Assembly: GCA_009731375.1 (NCBI GenBank)
Contig: BJOX01000135.1
Span: forward strand, 442,954-506,953
Length of the DNA stretch: 64,000 nt
Source: Paulinella micropora
Taxonomy: Eukaryota > Cercozoa > Imbricatea > Euglyphida
Direction of reading: 5' to 3'
Part shown: piece by piece, positions 22,883-63,854 of the stretch
Numbering within the stretch: position 1 is the stretch's first letter
Layout of the letters: each line of letters opens with the position of its first letter
The notes under the pieces: model-generated
What the model saw: only the letters and a program-made list of their open reading frames with translations
What the model was told of the DNA's origin: nothing
The model's database searches: none
Translations under genes and position numbers: made by a program

Positions 22883-23034
22883 TAAATTTTCTTGATCAAT
22901 ATTTGATATATGAACACGCTGAACACCTCATCCGAAAGCGACAAGAGCTTTCAATAAATGGCTTGAGAATGATTGTCGCACTACGATTGATGGAGAGCGG
23001 TGCGATCACATCGACGATTGTGCCTCTTGAATGA
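22883..23034 (+). CDS. Partial C-terminal exon truncated by the gap
   Basis: After the gap the frame reads FLDQYLIYEHAEHLIRKRQE, then LSINGLRMIVALRLMESGAI, to VPLE and TGA at 23032-23034. Amphipathic helix-like content looks coding. A 62-bp tandem duplication brings this stop in; without it the frame would end two codons later (LERR then TAG). Product unknown. Confidence 0.4.
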
Positions 23035-23092
23035 TTGTCGCACTACGATTGATGGAGAGCGGTGCGATCACATCGACGATTGTGCCTCTTGA
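22969..23092 (+). repeat. Exact 62-bp tandem duplication
   Basis: The unit starting ATGATTGTCGCACTACGATT and ending GTGCCTCTTGA occurs at 22969-23030 and 23031-23092 with no differences visible, so it is recent or an assembly error. Confidence 0.9.
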
Positions 23093-23795
23093 ACGTCGTT
23101 AGCAATATCAAGGCACATCCTAGTTGCAAAAGTCAGCCCTTAGACTCTTCTAGCACAACTCTAGGGCTTCAGTCTTGAGCATTCAGAGTCTTAGCCACTC
23201 ATTCAATTTGGATCATGTGCATATATGTGGACACTTTGCACCGCAAAACTTCCGAGTGCCTTGGAGCATTCTCCGTACAGTTCTCAGCCAATCATTATTT
23301 CTTTGATATTAATAAAGCTTTAGCCATTCATGTTGGCAGTACTCAACGGTACCCCGCACGCCTGGCCTCCGATCTCAGCCCGACAGTGGCGGACGGTGCG
23401 GCGGCTCTAAGAGTAAATTTTTCGGCTCGCAGGGCACACTGTGTTGGGCAAGGTTTGTCCGTAACGGATTCCGTCCCTGATGAAAAAATTTCTTGACTTT
23501 TTTGCAAAATCTTGAAAAAGATTATTGAGGAACTTTCCGGGTTAAACGCGGAAGCTGGCCAAGACTACTGATTGAGAGTGAGCAACTTTCCGGCGAAACG
23601 AGAACCTCATCAGCTAATAAGACTTTTCAAAAAATTAAAAATTTCAAGTGATGAATCATGCTGAAACAAACAGGAACACATTGGGGAAAGTCGATGGTGT
23701 TGTTCATTTGGTAGATGGTTGTGCTGTGCAAAATAATTGGTTAATTTACAGCACGGTTCTCGGATATTAGTGGGTCACGGTGAGTAAGTTGTAAT
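23093..23795. other. Spacer / possible 3' UTR
   Basis: AATAAA occurs at about 23309. No further exon was recognised. Confidence 0.35.
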
Positions 23796-23940
<145 letters not shown>

Positions 23941-24066
23941 GTTCGGACAAGTTTGATTTTGATAGTGCACTTGTACGATCATCATCCAACTTATCTTGTG
24001 AGAAGATGATGTCACAAGAGAATTGAACCGTCCTCGGCCGGGATACAGAGGAGATTCCTAACGGGA

Positions 24067-24498
24067 GTGCCAAGAAAAAGCATAAGGTTGCAGATGATGA
24101 CCAAGAAGAACTGTATTAAGACCGGAGGTCTTACCCTTACGAGCTCAATAATAAAAAGGAATTTAATAATAACGTTCACAACTGGTTCAGAACTAACCTC
24201 CACTTCTAAAGTAGAAAGGGAAGTCAAGTCTGAACCCAAACAACAAGTCAGAGGGAAAAATCGTAAAAAACTAAGTGTCCCTTTGACAGTGTCAACTGAT
24301 ACGTTTCGTTACGTCCGTAACCTGCACAAATGCCAAAACATACCCCAAACAACAACCCATAAGTGCAATTTCCCTTATTTAGCCATAAATTCCCAGTCAC
24401 GGGAAAAAGGCCAAATTTCACGGAATTTCCGTGACCTTTTTCCAAAACTTCAAACGGTTACTACATATGATGTAGAAGGATCGGGTCAACGCTATTAA
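24067..24498 (+). CDS. Hypothetical open frame, 143 codons
   Basis: Uninterrupted frame rich in Lys, Thr and Ser (KSEPKQQVRGKNRKKLSV). It has no recognisable domain and contains a palindrome (GGAATTTCC flanked by AAAGG/CCTTT-like arms). It may be a decayed mobile element or chance. Confidence 0.2.
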   Translation: MPRKSIRLQMMTKKNCIKTGGLTLTSSIIKRNLIITFTTGSELTSTSKVEREVKSEPKQQVRGKNRKKLSVPLTVSTDTFRYVRNLHKCQNIPQTTTHKCNFPYLAINSQSREKGQISRNFRDLFPKLQTVTTYDVEGSGQRY

Positions 24499-24948
24499 TG
24501 TGGGACATTATTCAATATGGATGCTACATAATCAATGTAATCTGCATCCTGAAAACCTTCTCCACTCCGATAAACGGTTACGTGTTAGATGTAGGTTTTA
24601 AGGTCCTATGAGATCCGAGCATCCCAGCTTTCTTCTCATATTCCATATCCTAAAACCACGTTAAAACCGGATGTATTAATCAGAACCGGAAATGTAATAA
24701 GAATTCATCTTAAAATACATTTAATAACAAGAAATTACTTCCACGAGTAAATTCCCGTAAACCCTAATAGCGTAAAAACGATGTAGTATACCGTGGGTGT
24801 TACATAACCAGATTGGGTGGCCACCGTGACGTCACAACTTAAGTGACAAGGGGATGTGTTGACCAAACAAATGGAATTCCTAAGTAAAAGAATGGACAAC
24901 GAAATGCATCAATTGATCCGGCCAGAAGTGACTTGATCCGAGTCTGCA
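24499..24948. other. AT-rich spacer, nothing recognised
   Basis: No exon signals or repeats seen. Confidence 0.4.
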
Positions 24949-25086
24949 ATGCGCATGGAGAACTACAAAAGTTTTGAACAAAATGGTTGCCAAGCTTCAG
25001 AACTTGAATCAGCGGGTGACTCTCAGAAGTGTTTGGCGGAGGTCGTTCAAAAGTACTTGCAGGAGGTGGCGAAGCAAGTCGATTGA
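24949..25086 (+). CDS. Small open frame, 45 codons
   Basis: MRMENYKSFEQNGCQASELE continuing to CLAEVVQKYLQEVAKQVD and TGA. The helical, acidic composition looks more protein-like than the overlapping 70-codon frame at 24974. It could be an exon or part of the element downstream. Function unknown. Confidence 0.25.
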   Translation: MRMENYKSFEQNGCQASELESAGDSQKCLAEVVQKYLQEVAKQVD

Positions 25087-25476
25087 CAGTGTCGCTGAGA
25101 TCATTCGTCGTAGATACCAGGCTTTAGAAAGCACTGTGAATAAAGCTGCTGTCAGACGACGCGGTATTTTGCAGGTTCTGGTCTAAAAGAATATATTTAT
25201 TGATGCCTCTTCTTTAATACAACCATTTCAGTCCACTCCGCTAGTAACTCAATTCTCTGTTCTTATATAAATAAGGATCAAAGATGATGGAAAATGTGGG
25301 AGACTAGCGGAGGCAAAAACAACCAAGGCAAACACCAGCCAATTCCCGTGGTCCGGCCTAACGATAATATATTCCGGTCTAAAAAGTGTAACGGTCACTA
25401 ATAGTGATATTATAAAAATTTCAGGTTGGACTGATATTGATCTAGGGGCATAACTTGAGATCTCATAACACAGACG

Positions 25477-25707
25477 GTGGGAAGAGTACCTCAACTGTAC
25501 CACGGCTTTGTCAGACAGCACATATTAATGGAAAATTCCATGAGTTCTGAGCAAAAGTTGCACGGAACTAGGCAACGGAAATGTGGAGAGTGCCATGCTA
25601 CATTCGGAACCAGGGAGGAGAAACAGCTCCACTCATGCCTACAAGCTACCACGAGCCCTGATATAAGATCAGCACCATCATCTCCACGACCTCTCACAAG
25701 GTCATAA
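25477..25707 (+). pseudogene. Retroelement 5' segment with a C2HC finger
   Basis: Contains RKCGECHATFGTREEKQLHSC, spacing C-x2-C-x11-H-x-C, a small zinc finger. The frame stops at 25705 but resumes in the same frame at 25717-26211 with a Pro/Ser/Gln-rich low-complexity region. Assignment to the element rests on position and frame. Confidence 0.45.
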
Positions 25708-26211
25708 ACCAGGTCATTGTCTCAAACAGTCATATCACAGACTGCAAGAGCACAAAGACCAAACGCTACAACCCACAATTCGTTACCACTGTTCTCTCAC
25801 GACCAGAGAATCCAGCCTTCATCATCGGGGGAAGTGGCCGAGCAGACAGGAGACACCACTCCTGCCGCGATTATGCCCACGTTCGCTATGAGGCCGCAGG
25901 GAAGTATCCCTTCGCAACCCGAACAGGAAGTACTTATACCGGATTCGGAAAAAGTACCGTCCATCGGGATGCAAGGGGGGCAACTGGAACCACCGACTAC
26001 ACACACCCCTCATAGGTGCAAGGGGAAAAGCGGAAATAATGCTGATGGCGACCTCACATGCTTCGTGAAAAACGCTGGGCTAGGGACATCTCAGGACAGG
26101 CCATCAAGCCGTGTCGAGTTGCATTTCCAGGTGGGGGCTCCCCACTCAGCCGATCCTACTCCCTGCGGGGAGAGGGAGGCGAGCGGGAGCACGCCTAGGC
26201 CCAGCAGTTGA

Positions 26212-26634
26212 GTGCTAAAGAGGATGATAAAGAAGTGCCCAGTGGCCACCAGGGGGAGTGTTCGGTCCGCGCCAGCAAGGGCAGCTGATCTATCACCCCA
26301 AGGCACTGCAACGGGTATTGAGGTTGAAGTATACGTAGGCATAGCTACATGCCCGTCCTGCAAGCATTCAGTTCCAGAAGAAGAAATTCATCAGATTGTG
26401 CGAAGGTGTTTGCATCAAATGGAGACGTGCAATATATGTAGCACAGACGACTCGCGGAACTCACTTACAGAAACGATGTGTAATCGTTGCACTACCAATC
26501 AACTAGCATGCACAAATGTGGACGTGGCTAGTGAGAGGAAGGAAAACAAGTCGATGCTCTACAAGGCAACAGGTGAAAGCAAAGAAAACAAGCTGAGCGA
26601 CCTCAACTCCGAATACACTACTGATACTAAGTGA
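26212..26634 (+). pseudogene. Retroelement 5' segment with a UBZ-like finger
   Basis: Contains CPSCKHSVPEEEIHQIVRRC, close to the UBZ4/Rad18 ubiquitin-binding finger pattern C-P-x-C-x4-V-P-E-x..., but the canonical His is Ile, with a His two residues earlier. A second cluster follows (CNICSTDDSRNSLTETMCNR, C-x2-C...C-x2-C). Same frame as the preceding segment; stop at 26632. Confidence 0.5.
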
Positions 26635-26644
26635 AGAGAGGTTT

Positions 26645-26986
26645 GTGTGCCCTCAATGCGGATTCTCCAGACGGCTAGTCCGATATGGACAGTGCGGACA
26701 TAGCGCAACTACATGTGAAAACTGTACGCTTAACAGATTTGACATGCACAGATCCAATTGTGAGCATTGTCAAGCAGACGTTCGCTTCCTAGGAGTCGGA
26801 GCAGGAGAAACGATCGCGCCTGCGGCCACTTGCACTGCATGTGCAGGACTCGACACATTCTACCCGAAGATCCTACCTTGCAAGCACGAGGGGTATTGCG
26901 AATGTTGTATAAACCGTTTGCTTGCAGCAAACCAGTGCTGCATGGTATGCGGGATTCCTAGCAACTCGTACGAACGCAAGGGATAA
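26645..26986 (+). pseudogene. Retroelement or captured segment with two RING-like fingers
   Basis: First cluster: CPQC, then CGHSATTCENC, then CEHC. Second: CTAC, then CKHEGYCECC, then CMVC, i.e. C-x2-C-x12-C-x-H-x3-C-x2-C-x9-C-x2-C, the C3HC4 RING pattern of ubiquitin ligases. It is in a different frame from its neighbours. It could be the element's own N-terminus or a captured host gene; the sequence does not decide. Confidence 0.55.
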
Positions 26987-26992
26987 GTCATC

Positions 26993-27498
26993 ATGGTTCC
27001 CCCGACGCAAACAGCAACACGCCCCAATGCTAACGCAATTACCAAGTCACCTGAATCAGTCGTCTCTGCTACAAGCATGGATGAGGAGAGCGAAGATGAA
27101 CATGCTGGCGGAGCAAGTGTGCCAACCATGCAAGAGGGGAAGCGTAACGAACCAAATGGCGCAAGAGGAGGACGCAGAACCACGCGAGCACAAACAGGGC
27201 CTCCACTTGTCGAAATCAACAATGGAAGGTCCGTAGGAATTGCGGCGCTTGCTTGGACGAACACACACCCGGACCTGCTGCCAGGGGAAGAAGCAGAGCG
27301 GCAGGAAAAGAACTGAAGCGAGCAGAAGGAAGCAGACGTGCCGACAGCAAGCTGACAGGCGAGCGTCATGAAAATGGCACTCGACAACACACAACCAGCT
27401 CTTTACCAACGTACTTACATTTGCCTACCTCACAATCAGCGTCTTCAGACGATGACGAGCCAGGAGATGGAAAAGGGGAGAGGAGCGTCCGTGGTTAA
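26993..27498 (+). pseudogene. Retroelement low-complexity linker
   Basis: Two overlapping frames (26993-27316 and 27253-27498) encode Ser/Asp/Arg/Gly-rich sequence (SMDEESEDEHAGG; SASSDDDEPGDGKGE). Probably a disordered linker with a frame change around 27260. Confidence 0.35.
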
Positions 27499-27504
27499 CA
27501 CCAA

Positions 27505-28389
27505 ATGCAGTTCTGCGGTTGCGGATTCGTGCTAGCGAAGGAACGAAGACGAGCAGAAGAAATAGCAGCGGCTCATCTGAACAACTTCCACCGACCACCG
27601 CCCAAGATGGACGAAGAGATCAATGGGGGGTCATTACGGACTGCCGGAGTACACTGGTGTTGTATCTGTACCAATTACGTACCACATCACAAATTGTACA
27701 CCCACCGCGACCAAAATGACGCCCATCGACGACCGCTGCCGGGGACGAACATACGAAAACGCGCTACAAATCCTAGGCAGGCTCAACTTGCCATGGAACG
27801 GAAGACTGTCCAAATACAACCTGCCCAGCAGCCTATGATCCCAATCCCAACTGACAGTCGCGAGCTGCGGGAAATGATCACTGCGGAGAAACTGCTTAAA
27901 CATGGACCGATGTTCAACTATGTACCGAGACGATCATGGCCGATGATTGCTGATGCAATGCGCCCCCTACTTAAGCAGTACCACGACTCGAAAGATCTGG
28001 ACGAAAAGGAGAGAATTTGGATTGCAATCATGTTCGCGCCGAGACTGATACTTGCTCGCAAATCAGCACCACCAGCATGCGGATACAATGCGAAAAGGGG
28101 ATTGTCTGTAAGAAGGAGAATTCAATCCAACTCACAAGGCATAGCTCGAGCTCGAGGAGACCTGAATCAAATACTCCAAGCTGCTATCAAGGATATGCAA
28201 GAGGAAGCTGGGAACTTTGAATCATGCAGAGCATTCACCAATGCGGATTCGGATGAAGAGGAGCAGGGTGAGCAGGACGACGACGAGCTGGAAGGAAACG
28301 AGAGCAACCGAAAGAAGCAACGCACTACCAAGGACTCGGCAGTCAAGAGAGCAACGGAACTGATGGCCCAAGGCCACACCTGGTCCTGA
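27505..28389 (+). pseudogene. Retroelement: DNA-binding fingers and RT-upstream region
   Basis: Begins MQFCGCGFVLAKERRRAEE with AAAHLNNFH (C-x-C...H-x4-H), then WCCICTNYVPHHKLYTH (C-x2-C...H-x3-H or near), fingers typical of RLE-type non-LTR elements. Next is the region before RT with a WPMIADAMRPLL and IMFAPRLILARK pattern, and an acidic stretch (DEEEQGEQDDDELEG). Stops at TGA 28387; the following residues (SKAMKAFFSPP) lie one frame over for about 25 nt before the original frame resumes. Confidence 0.65.
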
Positions 28390-28413
28390 GCAAAGCCATG
28401 AAGGCATTTTTCT

Positions 28414-29686
28414 CTCCACCTGACCCCAACAGAGGATATCCTGCCTACAGTACGCGAGCTACATCCACCGGCAGACCGACCACAATGGAGCATGCCAAAA
28501 ACTTCATTCTTGTATCGATTCCCTCAGATCGAGTTAAAAGAAATGAGAGCAGCCGTGAAGAAGCAAGCTAACGTGGCAGGACCCGGACCATCAGGGCAAA
28601 CAGGAGCTTTCTGGTTGTCGATGATTAACGACGACGCCTGCATGAAAGGATAAGCTGCTATAGTCACTGACTTCCTCAACGCGGACGTAGGCCCTGCTCT
28701 GCGAGAACTTACAGCGAGCTGCCGACTAATCTTGATTGAAAAGCGGAAGAACGCGCCGCGGCCGATTACACCGGGAGAAATTATAATTAAGCTGGCAAAT
28801 ACTATCGTGCTTGGACGAGCGGGAGTCAAACAAGCCATCGACTCTCATTTCCGCGGCGTTAACTTTGGAGCCGGAGCAGAGGGAGGAGCAGCAACTGCTA
28901 TCCACGTCGCACGCCAAACACGCGGCATCGCTTCAGGGAAGAGCATAGGCGGTAATCATGGATCAAAAGAACGCTTACAACGAAATCGACAGAGCCACTT
29001 GTCTCCAAGAAATGCATCGAATCCAAGATCTGGCACCCCTGTGGGGCATCACCGACCTTCTATACCGCAACCCATCCAAGCTGCTACTCCAGATGCCAGA
29101 TGGGAAAATAGAGACAATCAACTCAGAGAATGGAGCTAGACAGGGAGATATGCTTGGCGGGCTCCTATTCTGCCTCGGGTTTCAACCTCTGTTGGAAGAA
29201 GTACTGGAGAACGTACGAGCAGACGCAAAGAGCATGCAACGACCACAAGGCTTAGCATCGATAGATCAACCGATCAGTGACAACGACACTGAGCCTGATG
29301 ATATGGGTGAAGAGAGGGTACATGTAGCAGTAGTGGACGATACACAATTCGTTACCACTCCTGAGTTACTACCTTCCGTCATCTATCACATGACAAAGCT
29401 TGCACCCAATTACAGCCTTCGGACCCACCCTGCATCGGTGGTAAAGCTCGGAGACCAAGCAGAGCTTCCAGACGAGGTAAGACAACACCTTAGAGCTGCT
29501 GGAGTCAAAATCTTCGAAGACGAACCGGTCGAGGTGGGATCAATGTCCGGAGGAGATCATAAACAGCAAACGAAGTGGGCTTCGGACTTAGTTGCGAAGT
29601 GGGGAGAACAGGCAATGCAGATCGCAGACGCAAGGAGAATGCCGCTGCGGGAGCCTCATCCTCATCAAGAACTATGCCAACTTTAA
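28414..29686 (+). pseudogene. Reverse transcriptase domain of the non-LTR element
   Basis: Recognisable RT blocks in order: AGPGPSGQTGAFW (28575 on), an in-frame TAA at 28651, RPITPGEIIIKLANTI (28760), FGAGAEGGAATAIH (28864), then after a frame change near 28945 DQKNAYNEIDR (28961), GARQGDMLGGLLF (29132) and the catalytic box VAVVDDTQFV (Asp pair at 29336-29341). The usual Y/F before the Asp pair is Val. The last part changes frame again near 29650. Confidence 0.8.
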
Positions 29687-30438
29687 AACAAGCTACATCG
29701 CCTCCACGCTCCCGAGCCGTGTAGCATGGACTGCAATCGAGTCGCACAAAAAGTACGCGGAAGTAGCGCTGGCACACGCAATACGGCAAGTCGGTTTAAA
29801 TGGAGATGAAATTGCTCTTCTACCTACCACAGGCCCTGAGGCCTTATGGCAACCATTTCATCAACATACCTACAAGTTTATCGCGTCCTCAGCCGTCACC
29901 AACGCACACGTCTTGGCAACTGCATGCCGTGCGATCCAATACTCCAGCTGGAAGAACTACGGCAGGGAAGGGATAGACAAGGTCTTGGCTACCCCTTATG
30001 GAAGAGAAATCTCTCAAGCACATGCAGACCTTGTGGAGGCATGCAAAGCGAAAGACGTGGAGACGCCCTACTGGCTGGCTCGGTCCACTGCTGCATTGCT
30101 AGAACGATGCAAGGAGAAACCAATCAATCGTATGGTTCATTAATTTCTGGCTACTCTGAAGGGCAAATACAACCGAACCAAAGATGTAAGTGCCGACCCG
30201 TTGACCAAGGCCCATAAGCATGCGAACCTGTGGATGAACTCAACTAGAGACGACTTCTACATGAACGACACGGACGTTGCATTTTGCTTCACACTCCAAC
30301 TAGGGCTAAACCAACTGCAGACATGCCGGACGAATGCGTTTGTGGCCACTCCCTCGCAGCACTCAACGGCAGAGATCAACAATCATCTGATGACGTGCAA
30401 GTGTCACAAACGCCGGAGCTGTCACCTTCGCGCACAAC
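29655..30438 (+). pseudogene. Non-LTR element: post-RT linker and Cys/His knuckle
   Basis: The frame holds ILIKNYANFKTSYIASTLPS and AEVALAHAIRQ, the thumb-like region after RT in this element type. An in-frame TAA at 30141-30143 is followed by more of the same frame (DTDVAFCFTLQLGL) and an MTCKCHKRRSCHL stretch. Together with ECVCGHS in the next frame this resembles the C-x-C-G...H...C knuckle found before the endonuclease. Confidence 0.6.
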
Positions 30439-30978
30439 ATGGTCCTGAGATCAGTAGCACAAATATGCACAGATGCGGGCGCTCAGAGCAATGTGGAGGA
30501 AGCTGTAATGGGAAGCACCCAACACAGAATTGACATACACGCTGCGTGGGCGGAAAGGAGCATTTTGATCAACGTCGTGGGAACCACAGCTGAAAGCGCA
30601 TCAACTCGGGTGAGCTCGGCAGTAAAAGCTGGATTTGCTGCTCAAAAAGCCGAGATTCGCAAGGAAACGAATGCCTTTTATCAACTGGCTGCCAGCCGCC
30701 TGGGAGATGGGTCGATCATTATGCCGTTTGCGTTCGAGAGGCTCATTATGCCGTTTGCGTTCGAGAGGCAAGGCAGATTAGGCAAGAAGGCGCTTGGCTT
30801 GATCGAATTCTGCGTTGGCAAACGCGTCAAAGCGTCGCTCGACATCACAGATTCAATTCAATCTGTGAGGATGAGAACAGTACGAGAGATCTCCCTAACG
30901 ATTCAGCGAGGCAATGCGCACATCCTTGACTGCGCAGTGCGAATGGCAAGACGTGCACAAAACCCTCGGGAGTCTTAA
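30439..30978 (+). pseudogene. C-terminal restriction-like endonuclease region
   Basis: Contains STQHRIDIHAAWAERSILIN (R-x-D, then 12-15 residues, then an IDV-like INV), KAEIRKETNAFY (K-x5-K/E...Y) and PFAFE...G, the layout of the PD-(D/E)XK-like nuclease in RLE-type non-LTR elements. The second catalytic Asp is replaced by Asn (INV). A 27-bp tandem duplication inserts nine residues at PFAFE. Stop TAA at 30976-30978. Confidence 0.6.
30716..30769 (+). repeat. Exact 27-bp tandem duplication inside the endonuclease
   Basis: TCATTATGCCGTTTGCGTTC + GAGAGGC is present twice in tandem (30716-30742, 30743-30769). It keeps the frame and duplicates the conserved PFAFE motif. Confidence 0.9.
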
Positions 30979-32428
30979 CCGGGTAACGATAATATTCCCC
31001 CGACAGTAGTGGTTTAATAAGTGTACAAAGACTTCGCAGATATAGGGCAATGTGAGCAAGTCCCTCTGTCCGACAGCAATAGAACCAAACCGCGAGTCAG
31101 AAGAAAAATCTAAAGCAAAGCTATCAGCAAAATCACAATAACGAATCTATAAGACATAAAAACTAACATGAACGTGACCTATACTAAACGAAAAAAAAAA
31201 ATCCTATAAGACAAAGAGCTATCCTAGTTTGCTACAATATTGTGCCTCGGGCCACCGGTCCCTGCTCATTCTGCAACCCAGTTTGAGGCACAGCAGAAGG
31301 GGGGCCGCCTGCCTCGATGCGCAGCTCTTGAATTCGACGTAAGCCTTAATATTGGTAACTTCTTCTTATTGTGTCTGAGTTGACACAGGGGTATATTGAA
31401 GTAGCACATATTTACCTATCTGAGCCTAGAATCCCCCCTCCCCGGTTTATCCGATAACCCCTATTTATTGATTGAGGAGTAGAGAGGTAAATGCGAGAGG
31501 TAGGAATACGCAGTGGAGGTTGTCGAGGTTTGGCTCGAGGTTGATGGCTTCTCCTCCTTCTTGGGATCGTATGGACGATTGAAAGAGAGAAGTTTAAATG
31601 TGTGTTATTGTTCTCCGAATGATTTTGGAAGTGGTTGGAATAATAATTACTATTTCGTGAATTGGAATTGTTTTTTTAGGGGGGGGGGGAGGGTAGGAAT
31701 ACGTATAATAATGGAATTTTTTGTGTGATGGGTTGACTATAGAGTATAGAATTTTGAAAAGTCGGAGTACTCCGACTTTTTGTTGTTGTGTGCATATAAT
31801 TAACAGTATATGACACTTGAACCCTCGTGAAAACATTTTGTCATGACATTGCAACCAAAGCAAACCGCATAAAATCAAGGTTTGCACAAAATATCTTAGC
31901 CCATGTGTGAGTCACAGTGTCGTGTCGTGTGTGGTGCTTCCCTGTAATGTGTATTCACAGCAACCCTTGCTCATTACACAAAATGCACGAGAACCCAAAA
32001 GCAGTCCAAGAAATATATGCCCACATCATATATGCATCCAAATGCATCCACATTCCATAACAAATGTCAAGTTTCCATGTGAATCATACTATACCAGATG
32101 ATTTCCCGCCATCCGGCGGTGGCACCATTCCGTGATTTCTGACATTGCTAGAGATATAAAAAATTTCTGAGTTACGAGGAAAATTTTCCCGCATACCCCG
32201 TGAACTACGTTTTTATTAGCGACACCATTGTTACAGTGACTCAATATTTAATAATATAACAATTATCTCACGACATGAAGAATGTGGAATACCTAACGTG
32301 GAGGGACTCCGTACTCTCAGAGTCCAAGCCAAGCTTAACCGAAATACCGGAACATAGAGTAATGCCATTATATACCGGGTGGGCCGGCATAGTCAGGAGA
32401 AGCTTAGCCCGAATCAGTTCATGGAAGG
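30979..32428. other. Spacer downstream of the element
   Basis: Probable element 3' UTR to about 31250, then unique AT-rich sequence. The frames at 31513-31728 and 32275-32469 have no recognisable content. A GTCGGAGTACTCCGAC palindrome lies at 31761-31776. Confidence 0.4.
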
Positions 32429-32683
32429 GTGTTAAACACAGCAATTGCGAACTTGAGACCTGGGGATAAGTGGGAGCCAGATGAGCTCATGGGAGTTCGG
32501 TTGAGAGCTATTGCTGAGGCCAAGGAGTACGTGACAACAGCCAGGGAACAAGCTAGTATTATATATAAGAAGCAAGACAAACAACAGGAGAACAAGTTCA
32601 AGCATGCGGAGTTCCAGATCGGGGACACAGTTTTAAAATGCAAAGTCAACTTTTGTCCAGCGCTCATGGTAGTTTGTAACTGA
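32429..32683 (+). pseudogene. Ty3/gypsy integrase C-terminal fragment
   Basis: Reads RLRAIAEAKEYVTTAREQAS, IIYKKQDKQQENKFKHAEFQ and IGDTVLK. The R-x-x-A...A-R-E-x-A...Y-K...F-x-x-G-D-x-V-L pattern is that of the integrase tail of gypsy polyproteins. It then ends in unrelated sequence. A short isolated scrap. Confidence 0.5.
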
Positions 32684-32699
32684 AGCTAGTTAGCTAGCT

Positions 32700-32701
<2 letters not shown>

Positions 32702-32754
<53 letters not shown>
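32702..32754. repeat. (CT)n microsatellite
   Basis: Abuts the stop codon of the minus-strand gene directly, so its 3' UTR begins in (AG)n. Confidence 0.9.
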
Positions 32755-63062
<30,308 letters not shown>

Positions 63063-63135
63063 CTTGCACGCAAACCAAAACATAGAATAAAGGAGGGGGA
63101 GGGGGGGCACAAAATGAACAACAACAACATTAACT

Positions 63136-63166
<31 letters not shown>

Positions 63167-63181
63167 AAATTATTATTATTA

Positions 63182-63227
<46 letters not shown>

Positions 63228-63299
63228 GGACACCGTGATAGCCCAGTGGTCAAGTTCTACCATCTGGGCCCTGTCGCCAGTTCGATTCCCGTCGGTGCC
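63228..63299 (+). mobile_element. SINE-A head, cut by gap
   Basis: tRNA-like head only; N at 63300-63420. Confidence 0.8.
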
Positions 63300-63420
63300 N
63301 NNNNNNNNNNNNNNNNNNNNNNNNNNNNNNNNNNNNNNNNNNNNNNNNNNNNNNNNNNNNNNNNNNNNNNNNNNNNNNNNNNNNNNNNNNNNNNNNNNNN
63401 NNNNNNNNNNNNNNNNNNNN

Positions 63421-63486
63421 GGGTATTGGAGGCTTATGTCCGTTGAGGATATGCCATTAGCTGCATCAGTACGCCTCAGATATAGT
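63421..63486 (+). mobile_element. SINE-C 3' end
   Basis: GGGTATTGGAGGCTTATGTC to CGCCTCAGATATAGT, then (ATT)n, as at 13900-13965. Confidence 0.65.
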
Positions 63487-63514
63487 ATTATTATTATTAT
63501 TATTGTTATTTTAT

Positions 63515-63749
63515 GGACACCGTGATAGCCCAGTGGTCAAGTTCTACCATCTGGGCCCTGTCGCCAGTTCGATTCCCGTCGGTGCCAACAGTATTTTCAT
63601 TGAACATACCGGTCCGTCTGGAAGTGTTGGAACTGCCCGTGCGGGGGTGTCATTAGAGCCTATCGTCAATTCTTCGTACTCCCCTCACGGGTGAGACGAT
63701 GGAGGCGCATGTGCAGAAATGCATCAGCCATTGACAGAGAAGCACTATT
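63515..63749 (+). mobile_element. SINE-A, complete
   Basis: Intact head; GCCAACAG in place of GCCACCAG. Antisense to the large gene. Tail (ATT)n then (ATTTT)n. Confidence 0.9.
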
Positions 63750-63828
63750 ATTATTATTATTTTATTTTATTTTATTTTATTTTATTCTTTTTTTTTTTTT
63801 AAGGGTGGGGGCCATGGTGATGTCATGA

Positions 63829-63854
63829 CATGCTATGCCAAACAACTCGTTTAC
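63829..63854 (-). repeat. Acceptor-side copy of the exon at 63062
   Basis: Minus strand: TTTGTAAG then GTAAACGAGTTGTTTGGCAT, a copy of the exon start (GTGAACGAGGTGTTTGGCAT) with its acceptor, 790 bp upstream. Confidence 0.8.

Larger units (their letters stand above)
25470..30978 (+). mobile_element. Degenerate non-LTR retrotransposon (RT plus restriction-like endonuclease)
   Basis: A 5.5-kb plus-strand unit with, in order: several zinc fingers (25560-27720), an RT-upstream region, the reverse transcriptase (about 28507-29560), the thumb/linker, a C-x-C-G...C/H knuckle, and a C-terminal endonuclease-like domain. There is no apurinic endonuclease at the N-terminus and no RNase H or integrase. 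This order is that of the RLE-type non-LTR clades (R2, R4, CRE, NeSL, Utopia and relatives); the clade cannot be set by eye. At least four frame changes and several in-frame stops (25705, 26209, 26632, 27496, 28387, 28651, 30141) make it inactive, unless some are sequencing errors. Its 5' limit is a guess. Confidence 0.75.

Noticed and set aside
23216-23496. 93-codon frame at 23215-23496
   Set aside because: No splice sites or recognisable content; overlaps a probable polyadenylation signal.
25717-26211. Independent Pro/Ser-rich gene
   Set aside because: Same frame as the finger-containing segments on both sides, so it is better read as part of the retroelement's 5' region.
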